From contig KB445822.1 in assembly GCA_000320605.2 (NCBI GenBank), positions 1 through 64,000 on the forward strand: a DNA stretch of 64,000 nucleotides, in the 5' to 3' direction. Both the position numbers and the translations under genes were made by a program. Source of the DNA: Gelatoporia subvermispora B (Eukaryota; Basidiomycota; Agaricomycetes; Polyporales; Gelatoporiaceae). The notes beneath the pieces were generated by a model. The model was given only the letters and a program-made list of their open reading frames with translations. It was not told the origin of the DNA and ran no database searches. Shown one piece after another: positions 36,034 to 47,300 of the stretch. The number at the start of each line of letters is the position of its first letter. Position 1 is the first letter of the stretch.

Positions 36034-39000
36034 CTTCGGATCGCCCGGACGCATCTGGCCTTACGTCCATGCACACGCTGTCGATCTGCCATCAAGGAAG
36101 GGCGAGTAGAGTCATGCTGTACGCGGCAACACAATGCCAAGCGGCACTGACGGCCCCGGTGAGGACAACGCGCACCGGATCGGGCGTCGTATTTCGCCTT
36201 TCTCGGACGGCGGATCAGGGATATCAAGGCACACCGGGGCGGGAGGAGGCCTGATTGGTGCAAGTTCCGGCGGAGAATGGGCAGGCAGATCATACAGCGC
36301 ATCTCAGCACGTGCGGTGCTGGCTGGTGCTGGGAATTGACTGGAATGTGAGGAAATTCTTCGGTAGTTGGTTGCGGTACTAGTGGCTTGTCAGGTTACGC
36401 AGGATCCAGCTGTCGCTGCCTAGACCTATTGGCGTGATGGCACTTTCAGAGCCTCAAAGGACTTAGGCAGGCATCATATACGAGGATTGATGCACAGGGA
36501 ATGTGAAAAACATGTTATAGCCAGGAGTTTAGCCAGAATGTTGAAGGCAAGAGTCAAGTCACCGCCGCCGCAGGTGCCTGACCAAGCTGACTCGCCCCTA
36601 CTCGCCCGCCGGCGCTTGTATTGTTTCGGCGCTGCCACAAAATAGTTGTGTTGCCAAGGAAAGGTTGAGAAATTGCAAACTGCTTGGCGCGTCCGGTCTT
36701 GGCCCATTTTTCGCCGTTCTGGAATTGATCAATGGACATGAAAGCACGCTCAGAAAGGTTGACGAGGGCTGACGACGGATGGTTCCTCATCGCACCCATC
36801 TCCGACTAGGACGGACGTATCAGTCCGCCAGACCCTCACTTGCGAGGAAACCTAGGATACTGACCTGGGCTGAACTGGCTGAAAGGCCGCGACCTCATGC
36901 ACTTACAGGCGCAGTCTGCATTCTGAAGCCAGTGACTGTCGGTACCTCACTGACATGCACCGCACAGTCTAGCAACGCCTGGGGTGCCTGCTCCGCCTCC
37001 AAGAAAGTCTTTCACATAATGCCATAGATCCTTACCCCAGGGCCCGGTGACCGATCACGGGGTTCAGCAGGGTTCAGCTGTACAGGTTTGTTCCTCTTAC
37101 CGAGGCTTTGAGCGGCAACTCTGAGGCATCCTGTCGACTTCTGTATCTGGCCGATGATAACGGTCTCTTAGCTGGCTCGTGGACCTCTTCCAGTCTTCGT
37201 TAGCGCATGGGACCCGAATACACCTCACGCAGGGACGGACGCCGCACGAGCGCCGGTAGTCATCCAGAATCCCCTAGACACATCGATACTGGGATCTCCC
37301 GCTCCTTACCTTCCACCCGCGAAGCTCGTTTTATTTGTTTACTATCTCATACAGTCATTCGTCCAGCCTCGCCCAACTCTCTACCATCAGTTTCGACTAT
37401 CGATTTATGGTCAATCCCGTATGCTTGATATGATGACTGATTTGCCAGCTGAAGAAGGGCTGGGCAGGAACGACGCTGCTGTCCGCCGCATTCATTTCCG
37501 TGCACGATTCTTGGCCATAAGACCCATCTCACCGCCTCTTTCCGCCTCGACTCCGATGCTCCGTCACTCGACATTGCACCAACGAGATCTAAGGCGCATC
37601 AGCACGTCCGAATTGTGTATTGGCGCGTTGGGGCGTGTACTAGGCAGTCCAGGGTCACCCCAAATGACTGACAACTAACACATGTGGCACGGGATGGCAC
37701 AGGCCTTCCCGTCTTGCGATATTCTGGATATTCGCCGTTCCTCCTGTTGGCAATATGCACAGGGCGTTGATCACAGCCCGCCATGTTCACTGCCCCGATA
37801 CGACGTCAACATCCGGGGTAAAGTATCGGTGGCGCACTACGGCGTCTGCATAGCTTCCCAGGACATGTCCACTGGTACCAACTTTCTCCGTGGGCAGGAC
37901 ACAAACCAAACAGTGGTTTGCGATGCCCAGGCGTGACCTGTGCATGCCTACCAGTATGTGCAATAGCACAGGTCCCAATTTCATGCAAACACAATGATTG
38001 ATGCTTGACTAGACCTACCTGAGACTTGCCATCGCATACACGGCGCAAGGGTCCAGGTGCACTGCACGAGATGGCACGGCCTTCCTGACAGTCAGTCCAG
38101 TCGCCCCTTGCATAGTGACGAAGAAGGGCAGCTGAGCATCATACAGCCGCCACGCGCGGTTTTTGCCTGATGTCACGGCCCTGTCAATTACATTCGTATC
38201 TCTGTGATCGTCAAGGGAGAGCATCTCGTGGGTTCCTGAGGAACGTGGGGAACACGCGGCGAATTCCCATGCGAGTACACCATGTCTCAAATTGAATGCT
38301 GTGCAAGGCCACAGCACCTGCTGGAGACGAATGATGGGGATGCGACGAGTCTGCCTGGGCTGCGAAGTTGCCACTCGGCATTCCTAGCCATTATCTGTCA
38401 ATCACAGCGGCGGAAGCAGCAATGTTCGGAATCTTGTGTAAGTACCCACCGACTTGTCCCTTGAGAAATTACCTGATGTTCATATAGGATCCTCCCACCA
38501 AGAGACGTAGACAGGATCCAAGAGCCGAGCACGGTCGAGATACCTGACTCGTTCCTTGCAGCGCAGGATTTCTCTGGGCAATCCATGTAATCAAGATTGA
38601 CCGGCGCCATTAAACATCTGTGTATCGAGACTGCCAAACGCAGCTCAGTGGTGTCGTTCTCATACGGATTCTGAACTATTGCCCGTCAGTCTACAACTGT
38701 CAACCAATTTTTGATGGTGCAAGGGGTAACCCCATGGCTAGATTCGCCTAGACCATTGTCGTAACCTAATTTTTGGTCATGGTCCTTCGGAAGATATTTC
38801 GATGTTGGCTCAAGTTTCGGTGTATGGATGCTTTTCCCATAGTCTTCGACCACGGGCCTTCCATACGGAGCAAGTGCTGCAGAAACATGCGAGAACGCCA
38901 TGAAGGTACAATGTGAACGGCAAGACTAGTTCACTCGTTCATTCCATCTGATGCTATGCTTAAATGACAGGCGTTGGACTCTAATCATTGAAATCCCCGA

Positions 39001-39310
39001 AACTAGCGTTCACGGCTATGTTCATCGTGGTATTGATCGCAGATTCGTGCGCATGGCTATGCTTCATATGGCACCTTCGTCATCTGCGACCATCCCCGCA
39101 TTCTGACGAGATATGTCGACATGATATCTGAGCACAATTTAGGCAGTGGTGTACTTTCACCCCACAAAAACATGGAACATCCTTACTTCCCGACTCAATT
39201 CCTTCATGACCAAATCATGACCACCCGCAATTATCGCAGTTGCATGCGATCACATCGAAATCACTTCTTTTCCAAACCACATACTATTCGTTTCCCTTGT
39301 ATACCCCAAT
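36034..39310. other. Long intergenic stretch, no confident gene
   Basis: More than 3 kb with no supportable gene. The phrases ggcacaggccttcc near 37,695 and ggcacggccttcc near 38,072 are similar and might mark a small dispersed duplication. Minus-strand frames at 38,015-38,374 and 38,686-38,901 are open, but show no domain, signal peptide or coherent splicing. Confidence 0.35.
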
Positions 39311-39988
39311 TTACAAAAATGCAGCAAGTATCGCAGCAGCCCCGGCCAAGAGCACGCCGGACACCGATGCACGACCAAGGGAACTATTCTTCCCCAATGT
39401 CAGCGAACCCAAATTGATGCCTACCATTGAACACTCGGCCGAGATATCTGCAAGCAGACGGTCTATCAGCCGTACCGCGAATGACTGGAGAAGCTCGCAA
39501 AGCATACTCGACAGAAGCTCCTGAGCAATGGACTTGAACGAAGCGTCTTCACTGATCACGCAATTGAAGCAGGACTCGAGACCCTGCACAGTTGCTGTCG
39601 AACATGCACAGCTCACGTCGCTGCAGCTCTGCGTCCAAGGTAGAATTGTCAGCGCATTTGACCTGGGTCAAACACGAGAAATACGCACAGCAACTTTGTC
39701 CTCGATAGCGTTGCACGAACTTGTACACTAATGTATGATAAGTAGATCTGCATATGAACGTGACCTTGTATAGCTCACTTGGGAGGGATCGTCGGCGCTG
39801 CTTATATTGAAATCCTGTCGCCTGAGGATGGCAAATGCGGACTTGTGGGTGCGGCTCGGTATCACGAAGCCGCTCGCTACAGGCCAACAGATGAGAAGGC
39901 TTCGATACATTGTGTCCGGAGGCATACTACCTTGGCTCGCAAGCAATGCGAGGAAGAAAATGTAAAGGATTTGCGTGATGGCTCGCAT
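39311..39988 (-). CDS. CFEM-like secreted eight-cysteine protein 2, 150 aa, GPI-type C-terminus
   Basis: Exons 39988-39931, 39876-39779, 39727-39689, 39628-39508 and 39447-39311 sum to 453 nt in frame. The protein has a signal peptide (MRAITQILYIFFLALLASQA), a dibasic ILRRQ site, and eight cysteines as CTSSC, SCSDVSCAC, CFNC and AEC. The CFEM Asp is in place (SDVSCAC). It has almost no linker before a hydrophobic C-terminus (GVLLAGAAAILAAFL) that fits a GPI-anchor signal. Intron positions and phases are the same as in the genes at 35.0 and 40.9 kb, including a 39-nt third exon that starts at the first cysteine. This shows common descent by duplication. Presumably exported to the wall or plasma membrane. 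Confidence 0.8.
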
Positions 39989-40095
39989 CGAGAAAAGAAT
40001 GAGTAAAAGTTCGGTGAGGAGTCTCGTCTAGAGAAATGTGAAGCACGAAATGTGAACCAGTCAATGGTGTATCTCAAGCATTGCAGCACCATGTG

Positions 40096-40103
40096 CTTAT
40101 ATA
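40096..40103 (-). promoter_or_regulatory. TATA box of CFEM-like gene 2
   Basis: TATATAAG on the minus strand, about 115 nt upstream of the start codon at 39988, matching the spacing of the sister genes. Confidence 0.6.
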
Positions 40104-40945
40104 TCGTCTGGGGAGCATATTTATGGAGGCGCCTGGCTGAGCAGCATCTTGCTGCGTGGATGCTCCGTAACTTCGAGCATGACAGCCGGTTCACGCCAAG
40201 TCTCAACGAACAGATCACGCTGGAAAAGAAGACAACGCAATCATCATCGGCGTCTGTCGATTGGGCTACAGATGTCGCTTCAGCGATGGCAACATTGAAT
40301 TATGCAGGTGTGGGACTGTACAATTTTCCACGAGTGTCAGACGGAACCAATTATCAGAGCATTTGATGATTTTGACAGATCTCATCGCCGCCGACTGTAA
40401 TCGCACTTCCTATATGGATGGCAAGTATTGATATCCGGCTCAGACTTCTCTGAGGGAGTGCAAGTCTGCAAGGTAATACGACACTATTTACACTCCGGCC
40501 ACCCAGGCTTGTACATGGAACACACGGATTCTGCCAAGCCACTCACACGGGCGGTCTGCGAGTCATAGCCTTCATCGTGATGCACAGCCACATTCCAAGT
40601 GCTGCAAGTTCAGGACACCAGGAAGGTTGAGGGAGCCAGAGTCGATTGAGATAACTGGAGAGATAGTCGTCTGCCTCCATTTAAACATAAGGGATTAATA
40701 TGCCAAATGCGTTGTCCGTTCACTTTTGAGCAGAAGCGCATGGCGATCCATGTTCACCCGGAGAAGATTTCTAAAGGTGTGGGGAGCTGTACTCTTGCAT
40801 GTTCAAATCTGTCTCGAGGCTCATGAGTACAAATCAGCGTCCCGGAGACGAGGCATACAAGAAAGGAGGCCTGGAATCGTGTATAGTCTACATGAGCAAT
40901 TATCGATCCTGAGACGTCTGAAAGAGATACAGTCCCTCAGCAGTA
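40104..40945. other. Intergenic, no gene seen
   Basis: About 840 bases between CFEM-like genes 2 and 3. Short frames on both strands have no supporting motif. Confidence 0.45.
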
Positions 40946-41688
40946 TCACCGGCGTATACACTCCTGGAGAACAACACAGATTGCGGCTAATCCTGCTAAG
41001 GATGCACCAGAAAGGAGGGAGTGCCCTGTAGCCCCGTTCTTTAGGGACGTCTGCCCGTTGCCACCTTTATTATTGTCAGCAGAACCAGAAGAGCCGCTCA
41101 GTGAGAGCTGGCCGACGTCGAATCCTTCCTGTTGACAAGTATTCGAAAAGTCTGTCAGGAGCCGGTCAGACATGAAGCATAAAGCGGTACAGGAATCAGG
41201 GATGCACCGTCGAGAGCCTGAGTGTCCTGCGACTCAAGGGATGGGTCGAGGTTGATTTCACAGTTGAGACAGGCTATGTAGGCTTGCGCGAAAGATGAGG
41301 TACAAGCGCAGCTATCCGGGATTGGCTCGGCTGAACAAGTCTGTAGAGTAGGGGTATACTCTGATCAGCGCACGTAATATCGACCATGAGAGTCAACGAT
41401 TACCTCGAAATCGCTGGTGAAGCTACTGCATGCATCTTGGCACTGGAACAATTATCAGAACAGGTTGGTGAACGTTTGCTTTGTCTCGATGTACCTGGGC
41501 CGGGATGCCGCTGCTGCTGCCATCGTCTAGTTGCCGCCGGACTAAGCTATGGGCGGCACTGCGGGAGCTGAGCACATTGCCAGCCGCTTCGTACAATCCT
41601 AGTCAGAACGTAAAATTGCATAGAGTAATCACTAGCTTATACCATGGCCTATGAGAAGGGTAGCCAGTAGTATAGCGAAAGATCGCAT
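40946..41688 (-). CDS. CFEM-like secreted eight-cysteine protein 3, 175 aa
   Basis: Exons 41688-41643, 41598-41495, 41442-41404, 41340-41208 and 41151-40946 sum to 528 nt in frame. The signal peptide is MRSFAILLATLLIGHG, followed by a dibasic LVRRQ site. The eight cysteines are CQDAC, TC, SCAC, CLNC and one in FSNTCQQEG, with the CFEM-like Asp in PDSCAC. A short Ser/Gly/Asn linker leads to a hydrophobic stretch (SGASLAGLAAICVV). Unlike its paralogs, this one is followed by a charged tail (LQECIRR), so GPI processing is less certain and the segment could act as a transmembrane anchor. It is closest in layout to gene 1, with the same PAQ then Cys junction. Confidence 0.78.
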
Positions 41689-41792
41689 GGTCGTCACAGG
41701 AAATAGCAAGAAACAATTGCACAATGCTCGAAGGGTTCTCTCCGTAAGTGCAGCGATAGAGAAGCAGTATGCTTCTGGTTTTGCGAGCACGT

Positions 41793-41799
41793 CTTTATA
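41793..41799 (-). promoter_or_regulatory. TATA box of CFEM-like gene 3
   Basis: TATAAAG on the minus strand, about 111 nt upstream of the start codon at 41688. This is the third member of the conserved set of boxes at 110-125 nt. Confidence 0.6.
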
Positions 41800-42512
41800 G
41801 GCAGCTGTGGGCAATACTACCGTCTCCGAAATGCTAAACATTTTGAGACGTCCTAGTCACGCGGTGCGCGAGGCAGAGCAGGGAAACATAGCCCAGTGAC
41901 AGATCGACAGCGCGTCGTTGGCGATGTGAACATAAAGAGCGTAACTCCAGGGACATTGTGAAGTAGATCGCCGGATGTCAGCTCGATAGATAGTAAGGGA
42001 GTGACAACCTGTCGACGCCGCTCGAGTCGGGGCGGGTCAAACGTCTGACTCCGACGGGCCTAGTATGTCCTCAGCTCTCACGGCCTAGTAAATCTTCTTG
42101 GCCCAACATACGCCCACCCGAAAGGCATCGACAACAAGTAGAGCTCATAGAAAGCGCACGACGTGCCTATTTGACTTCTAGCGACGTAGGATCTTCAGCT
42201 CTAAGAGAAACACAGCACTATTTCTGCGGGCGCTTGATATGGTAGAGCGCTCGACGTTCAGCGTTCATTTTCACATCTGATGACAACTCGACAGCCTGAG
42301 ACTGCCCAGAAACCGCTCAGTCAACAACGCGGCGCGGCGCAGCGCGAGAAGAGCTCAATTGCACCACAACACTCCGGCAGGAGCGGCAGTATGCTCATAT
42401 TCACGATCCCATGCCACCAGATACAGATACAAGTACAGTCAACTCCGAACTACGCCTGACAATCGTATAGCCGACATAGACCGACCGACATTCGGGTCTC
42501 TTGGTCCCGCAC
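41800..42512. other. Intergenic, no gene seen
   Basis: About 700 bases between CFEM-like gene 3 and the end of the SDR gene. No supported feature. Confidence 0.45.
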
Positions 42513-43692
42513 TTACCACTTCTCGTGGGCAGGGCGCACTATGATATTGGTTAACGAAATTTACACCTTTCCCTTATTTCGAATAACTCACAATCAAGCT
42601 CCCAGGTCCAAGCTGATCTATCCTGGTTCGCGAGGTAGAGATAGGACTACATTATGTGAGGACACCGTCAACCCAGGAAGATCAAACTTGCAGCTTAACA
42701 CAGACCTTTCCAATGCTTTCCGGGTCAAGCCTGACATCACCGTTGTTCTTCCATTCAGGGTCACCTTGGCGGCGCGAGAGGGACAGATCCGTCAGGATGC
42801 CTGTCAGAGCTGCATCAGAGAATGAAGTCTACCGGTGAAAAAGGATTAACTCACCTCCGTCGATGATGGACTGCATGAGGTGCATCCACTTTCGTCAGCT
42901 ACTAACACACCACATACGATATGAGCAACTCACATGAGCAACGTGAATGTTCTGCTTCCCAAATTCTTTGTTGAGGCTTTGGCTCAACGAGCGCAGCGCG
43001 AACTTGCCCGCGGCGAATGCACTCGTCGTAACGTTTCCACGGATACTCGCTGTCGCGCCTGTAAACAGCAGAGTGCCGCGCTTGCCATTTGCGTCGACCT
43101 CGTTCTGCTTGAAAGCAAGGAGGGCAGCACGTGAGAACGCGAATGCGGCGGTGATGTTCGTCTCTGTGATCAGCGCAACGTCTGCCTCGGTCACGTCCAG
43201 GAACGGCTTCCACACGCCTGCGCCCGCGTTGAAGAGCGCTACACGCAGTTCGGTGCGACCTCCAGAGGCCCACTGGTGGGATTGGATCTGGTCGAAGACG
43301 GATGTGACATCACCGTACGCATATGACGGCACAGGGAACGCCGCTGCCTGGACGTTGGGCGCATGAACTCCTGTTTCAATTGAAATAGAGACTTGGGGCG
43401 CACCTCTCCTCCTGCGGCGTTAATCTCCTCTGCGGTTCTCTTCAAGTGGTCTGCATTCCGAGCGATGAGCGCGACACGGTAGCCGGCCTTGGAGAATACA
43501 CGTCTGTCAATGCGTCATGTCAACACTCAATTTCAGTATTTCTAAAGTCAACCAATCGACACGAACGCAGTGGCAGCACCGGTACCTGTTGAAGTGTGTC
43601 AGCTATCCAGGCACCGGTGCATCATTCTCAAATATGAACTAACCAGATCCGTTCCCCACACCGGCGACAACGAAGAGAGGTCTGGCGGACAT
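42513..43692 (-). CDS. Short-chain dehydrogenase-like protein with altered active site, 262 aa
   Basis: Rossmann-fold SDR superfamily member, probably NAD(P)-binding and cytosolic. Exons 43692-43644, 43585-43561, 43503-43404, 43347-42934, 42870-42855, 42809-42706, 42646-42592 and 42538-42513 (789 nt, in frame; one exon is only 16 nt). The nucleotide-binding turn is VVAGVGNGSGTGAATAF. The substrate-side motif is LFNAGAGVWKP. Where a classical SDR has Ser and Tyr-x3-Lys, this one reads GATASIRGNVTTSAFAAGKF: the lysine is present but the catalytic tyrosine is phenylalanine. The C-terminus (ILTDLSLSRRQGD, DVRLDPESIGKSYLYLANQD, then SAWTWELDLRPAHEKW) is typical of a fungal SDR group. It may be a non-classical reductase or a binding protein; the substrate is unknown. 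Confidence 0.9.
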
Positions 43693-44355
43693 TGTTTGGC
43701 TGAGTTCACTTCAAGGGAATATGCAGGTACGAAGGCAAGTGGGTAGCAGGTGAACTTGTGAAGAGGCATCTTGAAGCTACTGGGTTATTATATCTGCTCA
43801 CTGTGAGACTAAGAGAAGGCGTCGAGGCGGTCGCATTTCGTCATCCCCGCTCGGCGTTCGCTTCGTCAGCCCGAACTTTAACTGATCTTCAATGTAAGCG
43901 GCGGCAATTGGTCAGCTCGTCTCTTGATTCGCCCCTGTGCAACTTCAACGCCAGCAGAAGCACTGGCAATACAAGTGAGAGGGCCAGGAAGCTCGAAACG
44001 CGTTACGTGGTGCAGCAGACGCGAGATGTTGCGAGCCTTGCGTGCTCAACTCACGTTAGTGTGTGGGAACGGCGGCACAATGGAGTATTAATGCGAACTT
44101 CCGAAGGCTCAAATCGACATCCCGTGGTACAACTACTGGGGCTTCATGCTGTGATCTGGTATCATACATGCGACAGACAAAGTCTGATGGGATTGTAAAT
44201 ATACATGTTGCAAGAGATGCAAGGTCCGGGGTGATGGGGTCAAATGACTAGACGGAATATTCAGGGAACCGACGACTCTGATGTAAGTGTAAGTAACGCT
44301 TAAGTCTGGAGAAGGGGCGCGTGCTTACCTTTAATATACAGATGTAAGGTGCTGC
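43693..44355. other. Intergenic, no gene seen
   Basis: About 660 bases between the SDR start and the FAB1 stop. A plus-strand frame of about 146 codons at 43,758-44,198 shows no domain and no splice support. I treat it as chance, and the region as the SDR promoter. Confidence 0.45.
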
Positions 44356-47300
44356 TCATAAGACACTAGGTAGTTCAGTGTAATCGTTGGGAATCTTGGT
44401 GCCATCGAGCGGCCGCGACCATTTGTCTGAGTTTTCGCAGCATCGAGGCATTGCGTCAGGAACTGAGCGTAACTCGAGAAGTCTCTATCATTACCTGGGC
44501 AGGCGAGGAAGTATTCGTCCATAGCCGAGACAAAGCGCTCTTGGTACTCGTGCGGAGGAACGACAGTGACTTCCTTCCCGGCGTTCAGACCTTGTTTGGC
44601 TTTGTATTCTAACGTTTTCGCGAACGTGTAGCTGCCTAAATCATCGCGCAGTGAGCACACCGGGGTCCAGTCACTGAGTAAACTGCTTTACCAATCGTGT
44701 CAACCAGACCACAGACAATTTGTTTCTTGTCTTCATTGACGCCGAGAAGTAAGCTGCGCAGTCGGGTTGATCAGCACCGGATGTCCGGAGCAAGAAAATA
44801 CGACATTACGAGTAATCCATGATATTGCTCCGCGCAAGGAAGTCGCAATCAGCCTTGATGGCTTCCTGAAAGACGACCTTCGAGTACGGGCGCACGAGCG
44901 TCAGCGCCCGCTGTTGACCTATCAAGCACACGTGTCAGTAACCACTGCATCTGGAGAGTAGCCACAACAGCGACATGCCTTCAATCCACTCTCCATCGAA
45001 CAGTGTCTTGGACGTCGCACCGCCGCTTGACGAAGCCTTCACCTTGCGGCCCTGGATACCTTTAAGGTCGAACGCCCGAGAAATCTTCTGGTTATAGAAT
45101 AGATTCTCCATTACTAGAAGATCCGCCTTTGCCTGCGTTGTCCCTGTTTCGAGATTGCGCACTTCAATGGTGTAGAACCCAAGAAGCTTGGCAAGCACTG
45201 TTGGGCGGCTGGCAGTCGAGTCCATATAGCGGAAATACGACGGACAGAGCTCGTTGAGAACATGCCTATCGTAATCATGTACAACGATGTCATCAATCTG
45301 ATCTCGACAACAGTTCAACAACGTAACTCACAAATCTGCCACATTCCATGCGTTGACCAAGGTCTTGATAATGAACTGATCGTCGATCGTTTTCCAGAAG
45401 TTGGACTTGCTCTTCCCTCCATCAGCTGCCCAATTCTCGCTCCTTGCAAGACTCTGCAGGAAGGTGTCCTGTATCCCGCAACGCCGGCGAAGCGAGTCGA
45501 ATTGGCGTGCGTAGTACACCGTACAGCTGAATTTCAGTCTCTTGCCGATGGTCCAATCATATTTGATATGCGGACGCTCATCGATGGCCGGCGACTCCGC
45601 AGACAGGAGCCCGTGATGGGATTTTACACCCGGCGGACGAGGTACCTCTGGTTTGAGCATATATCGCATGGCGTTTGCGAAAGAAGAAGTGAGCGTTGAA
45701 GTGAACGTCGAAGGGGAGGTTGTCCGATCTAGTCCATGCGCATCACCATCCGGGGTCGAGTCGTCGTTCTTTGGCGGCAAGGGCGGCGGCGTGATGCCTC
45801 TGCTGGTATCGCTGCCTGCGCTGATTGTGCTTGCATTATCCGACGACATAACGGATGACGCCTTTCCTCGACGGATCTTCGTCTCGACGAACCCAGAGGA
45901 TGACGGCTGCGAATCGGGAGGGAGTCCATACACCGACGTTGTCGGGCTGGCCGACGCCTCCATGCTATGAAGTATTTTTCCTGCAGCCTCGACCGCCTCC
46001 GGCATGCCACTCAATTGACCATCAACAGCTTGTTTAGAGACCTCGACTGCCGGCTTGGCGAATGCAGATGGCGGTACACTGTGCGAGGTCGGACTCGTAC
46101 CCAAAGCCAACTTAGAAGACGCTGGAGTTGGCGACATGTCACCCGAGGCCTTCTGCCGCAAGACGCCCCGTAGTGCTATGAGAGAGGCAGTCGTGTCCTT
46201 CGGGTGCTCCTTCCTCGTGATAACTGCTGAATACGACTCAGGTTCCTGCCACACGATCCCCTCTTGGTCGGGGTCCGGCTGGGGCGTCGAGCTACCAATG
46301 AGCCGTTTGAGTGAGGAGGGTGCAACGAAAAACGAGGAGCGTGTTTCCGCCGAGGGGGAGGGTATTGGAAGAGGAAGAGACGGTACCGTCAAGCGAGACG
46401 CAGACATGTTTGCGAGCTCTCTGTGGTAATCCAGCGAGCTGAAGGCCAGTGAGCAAAAAGGCGTTACAGATGAGATGACGAACAGACCTCAGAGTGAACG
46501 CTATGATGCTGCCCCACTCATCCTCGCGCACAATTACGTTCCCTCCGGGAACTGCATGACACCCACTCTGCCACCACTCTGGCTCAGGTACAGAGGGAAC
46601 GCCGATATCCCCTTGACGTTTCGGGAAGTGGGATGTGTGCTTCGCCTCCCAGGCGAGTAGCCGTCTCATGGAACCTTTAGCAGCGGTTATAAATGAACGA
46701 CGAACATCGTTAAGCGAGGCCACCGGAGTTGTAGAGAGTTCAGTATACAACGTTTGCTCCGTCCGCTGGAAAGCATGTCGTAGGCTTGAGAGCAGGTAGA
46801 TAGAATCCGCATCCTGGGAGTGAGAGGAGCCTGACGATCGAGAAGAGACTCCAGGGTCGCTAAGGGGTGTTGGCGGCGCCGGGGACGCCAAACGAGGTGT
46901 GCTGAGCTTATCTGACCCGTACGTGAAGTAAGAGTCAGATTTAGGGGACTGAACAATGGGCGTCTTGACGCTGGGCGTAGGTAGAGGACCTGGGGGTGCT
47001 CTTGGTGTAATTGTGCCGCCTCCGTCGTACACATCATAGGCGTCGTCTTCGGAAGGCAGACGAGGGAGACGCTTATGATATGTGCTTCCAGGATCCTTGA
47101 CGAAATTCTCTTCCTGTACAAAAGACGTCCAGGTCATGGAACAGACTTATAACGTATACCGCACTCACCAACTTGTCCATATATTCTGCTAAGCCCTGCC
47201 ACCATTGTTTAATCTCAATTCTGAGTTTCCGACGAGCATCTTCAACGTGGGACATCTCCACGAAGGAATCGTGTTGTGCGGAGGAGCTTGAAGATTCTGT

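Noticed and set aside
43758..44198. 146-codon plus-strand frame between SDR and FAB1
   Set aside because: No domain, no hydrophobic or signal segment, no homologous feel; likely chance in the SDR promoter.
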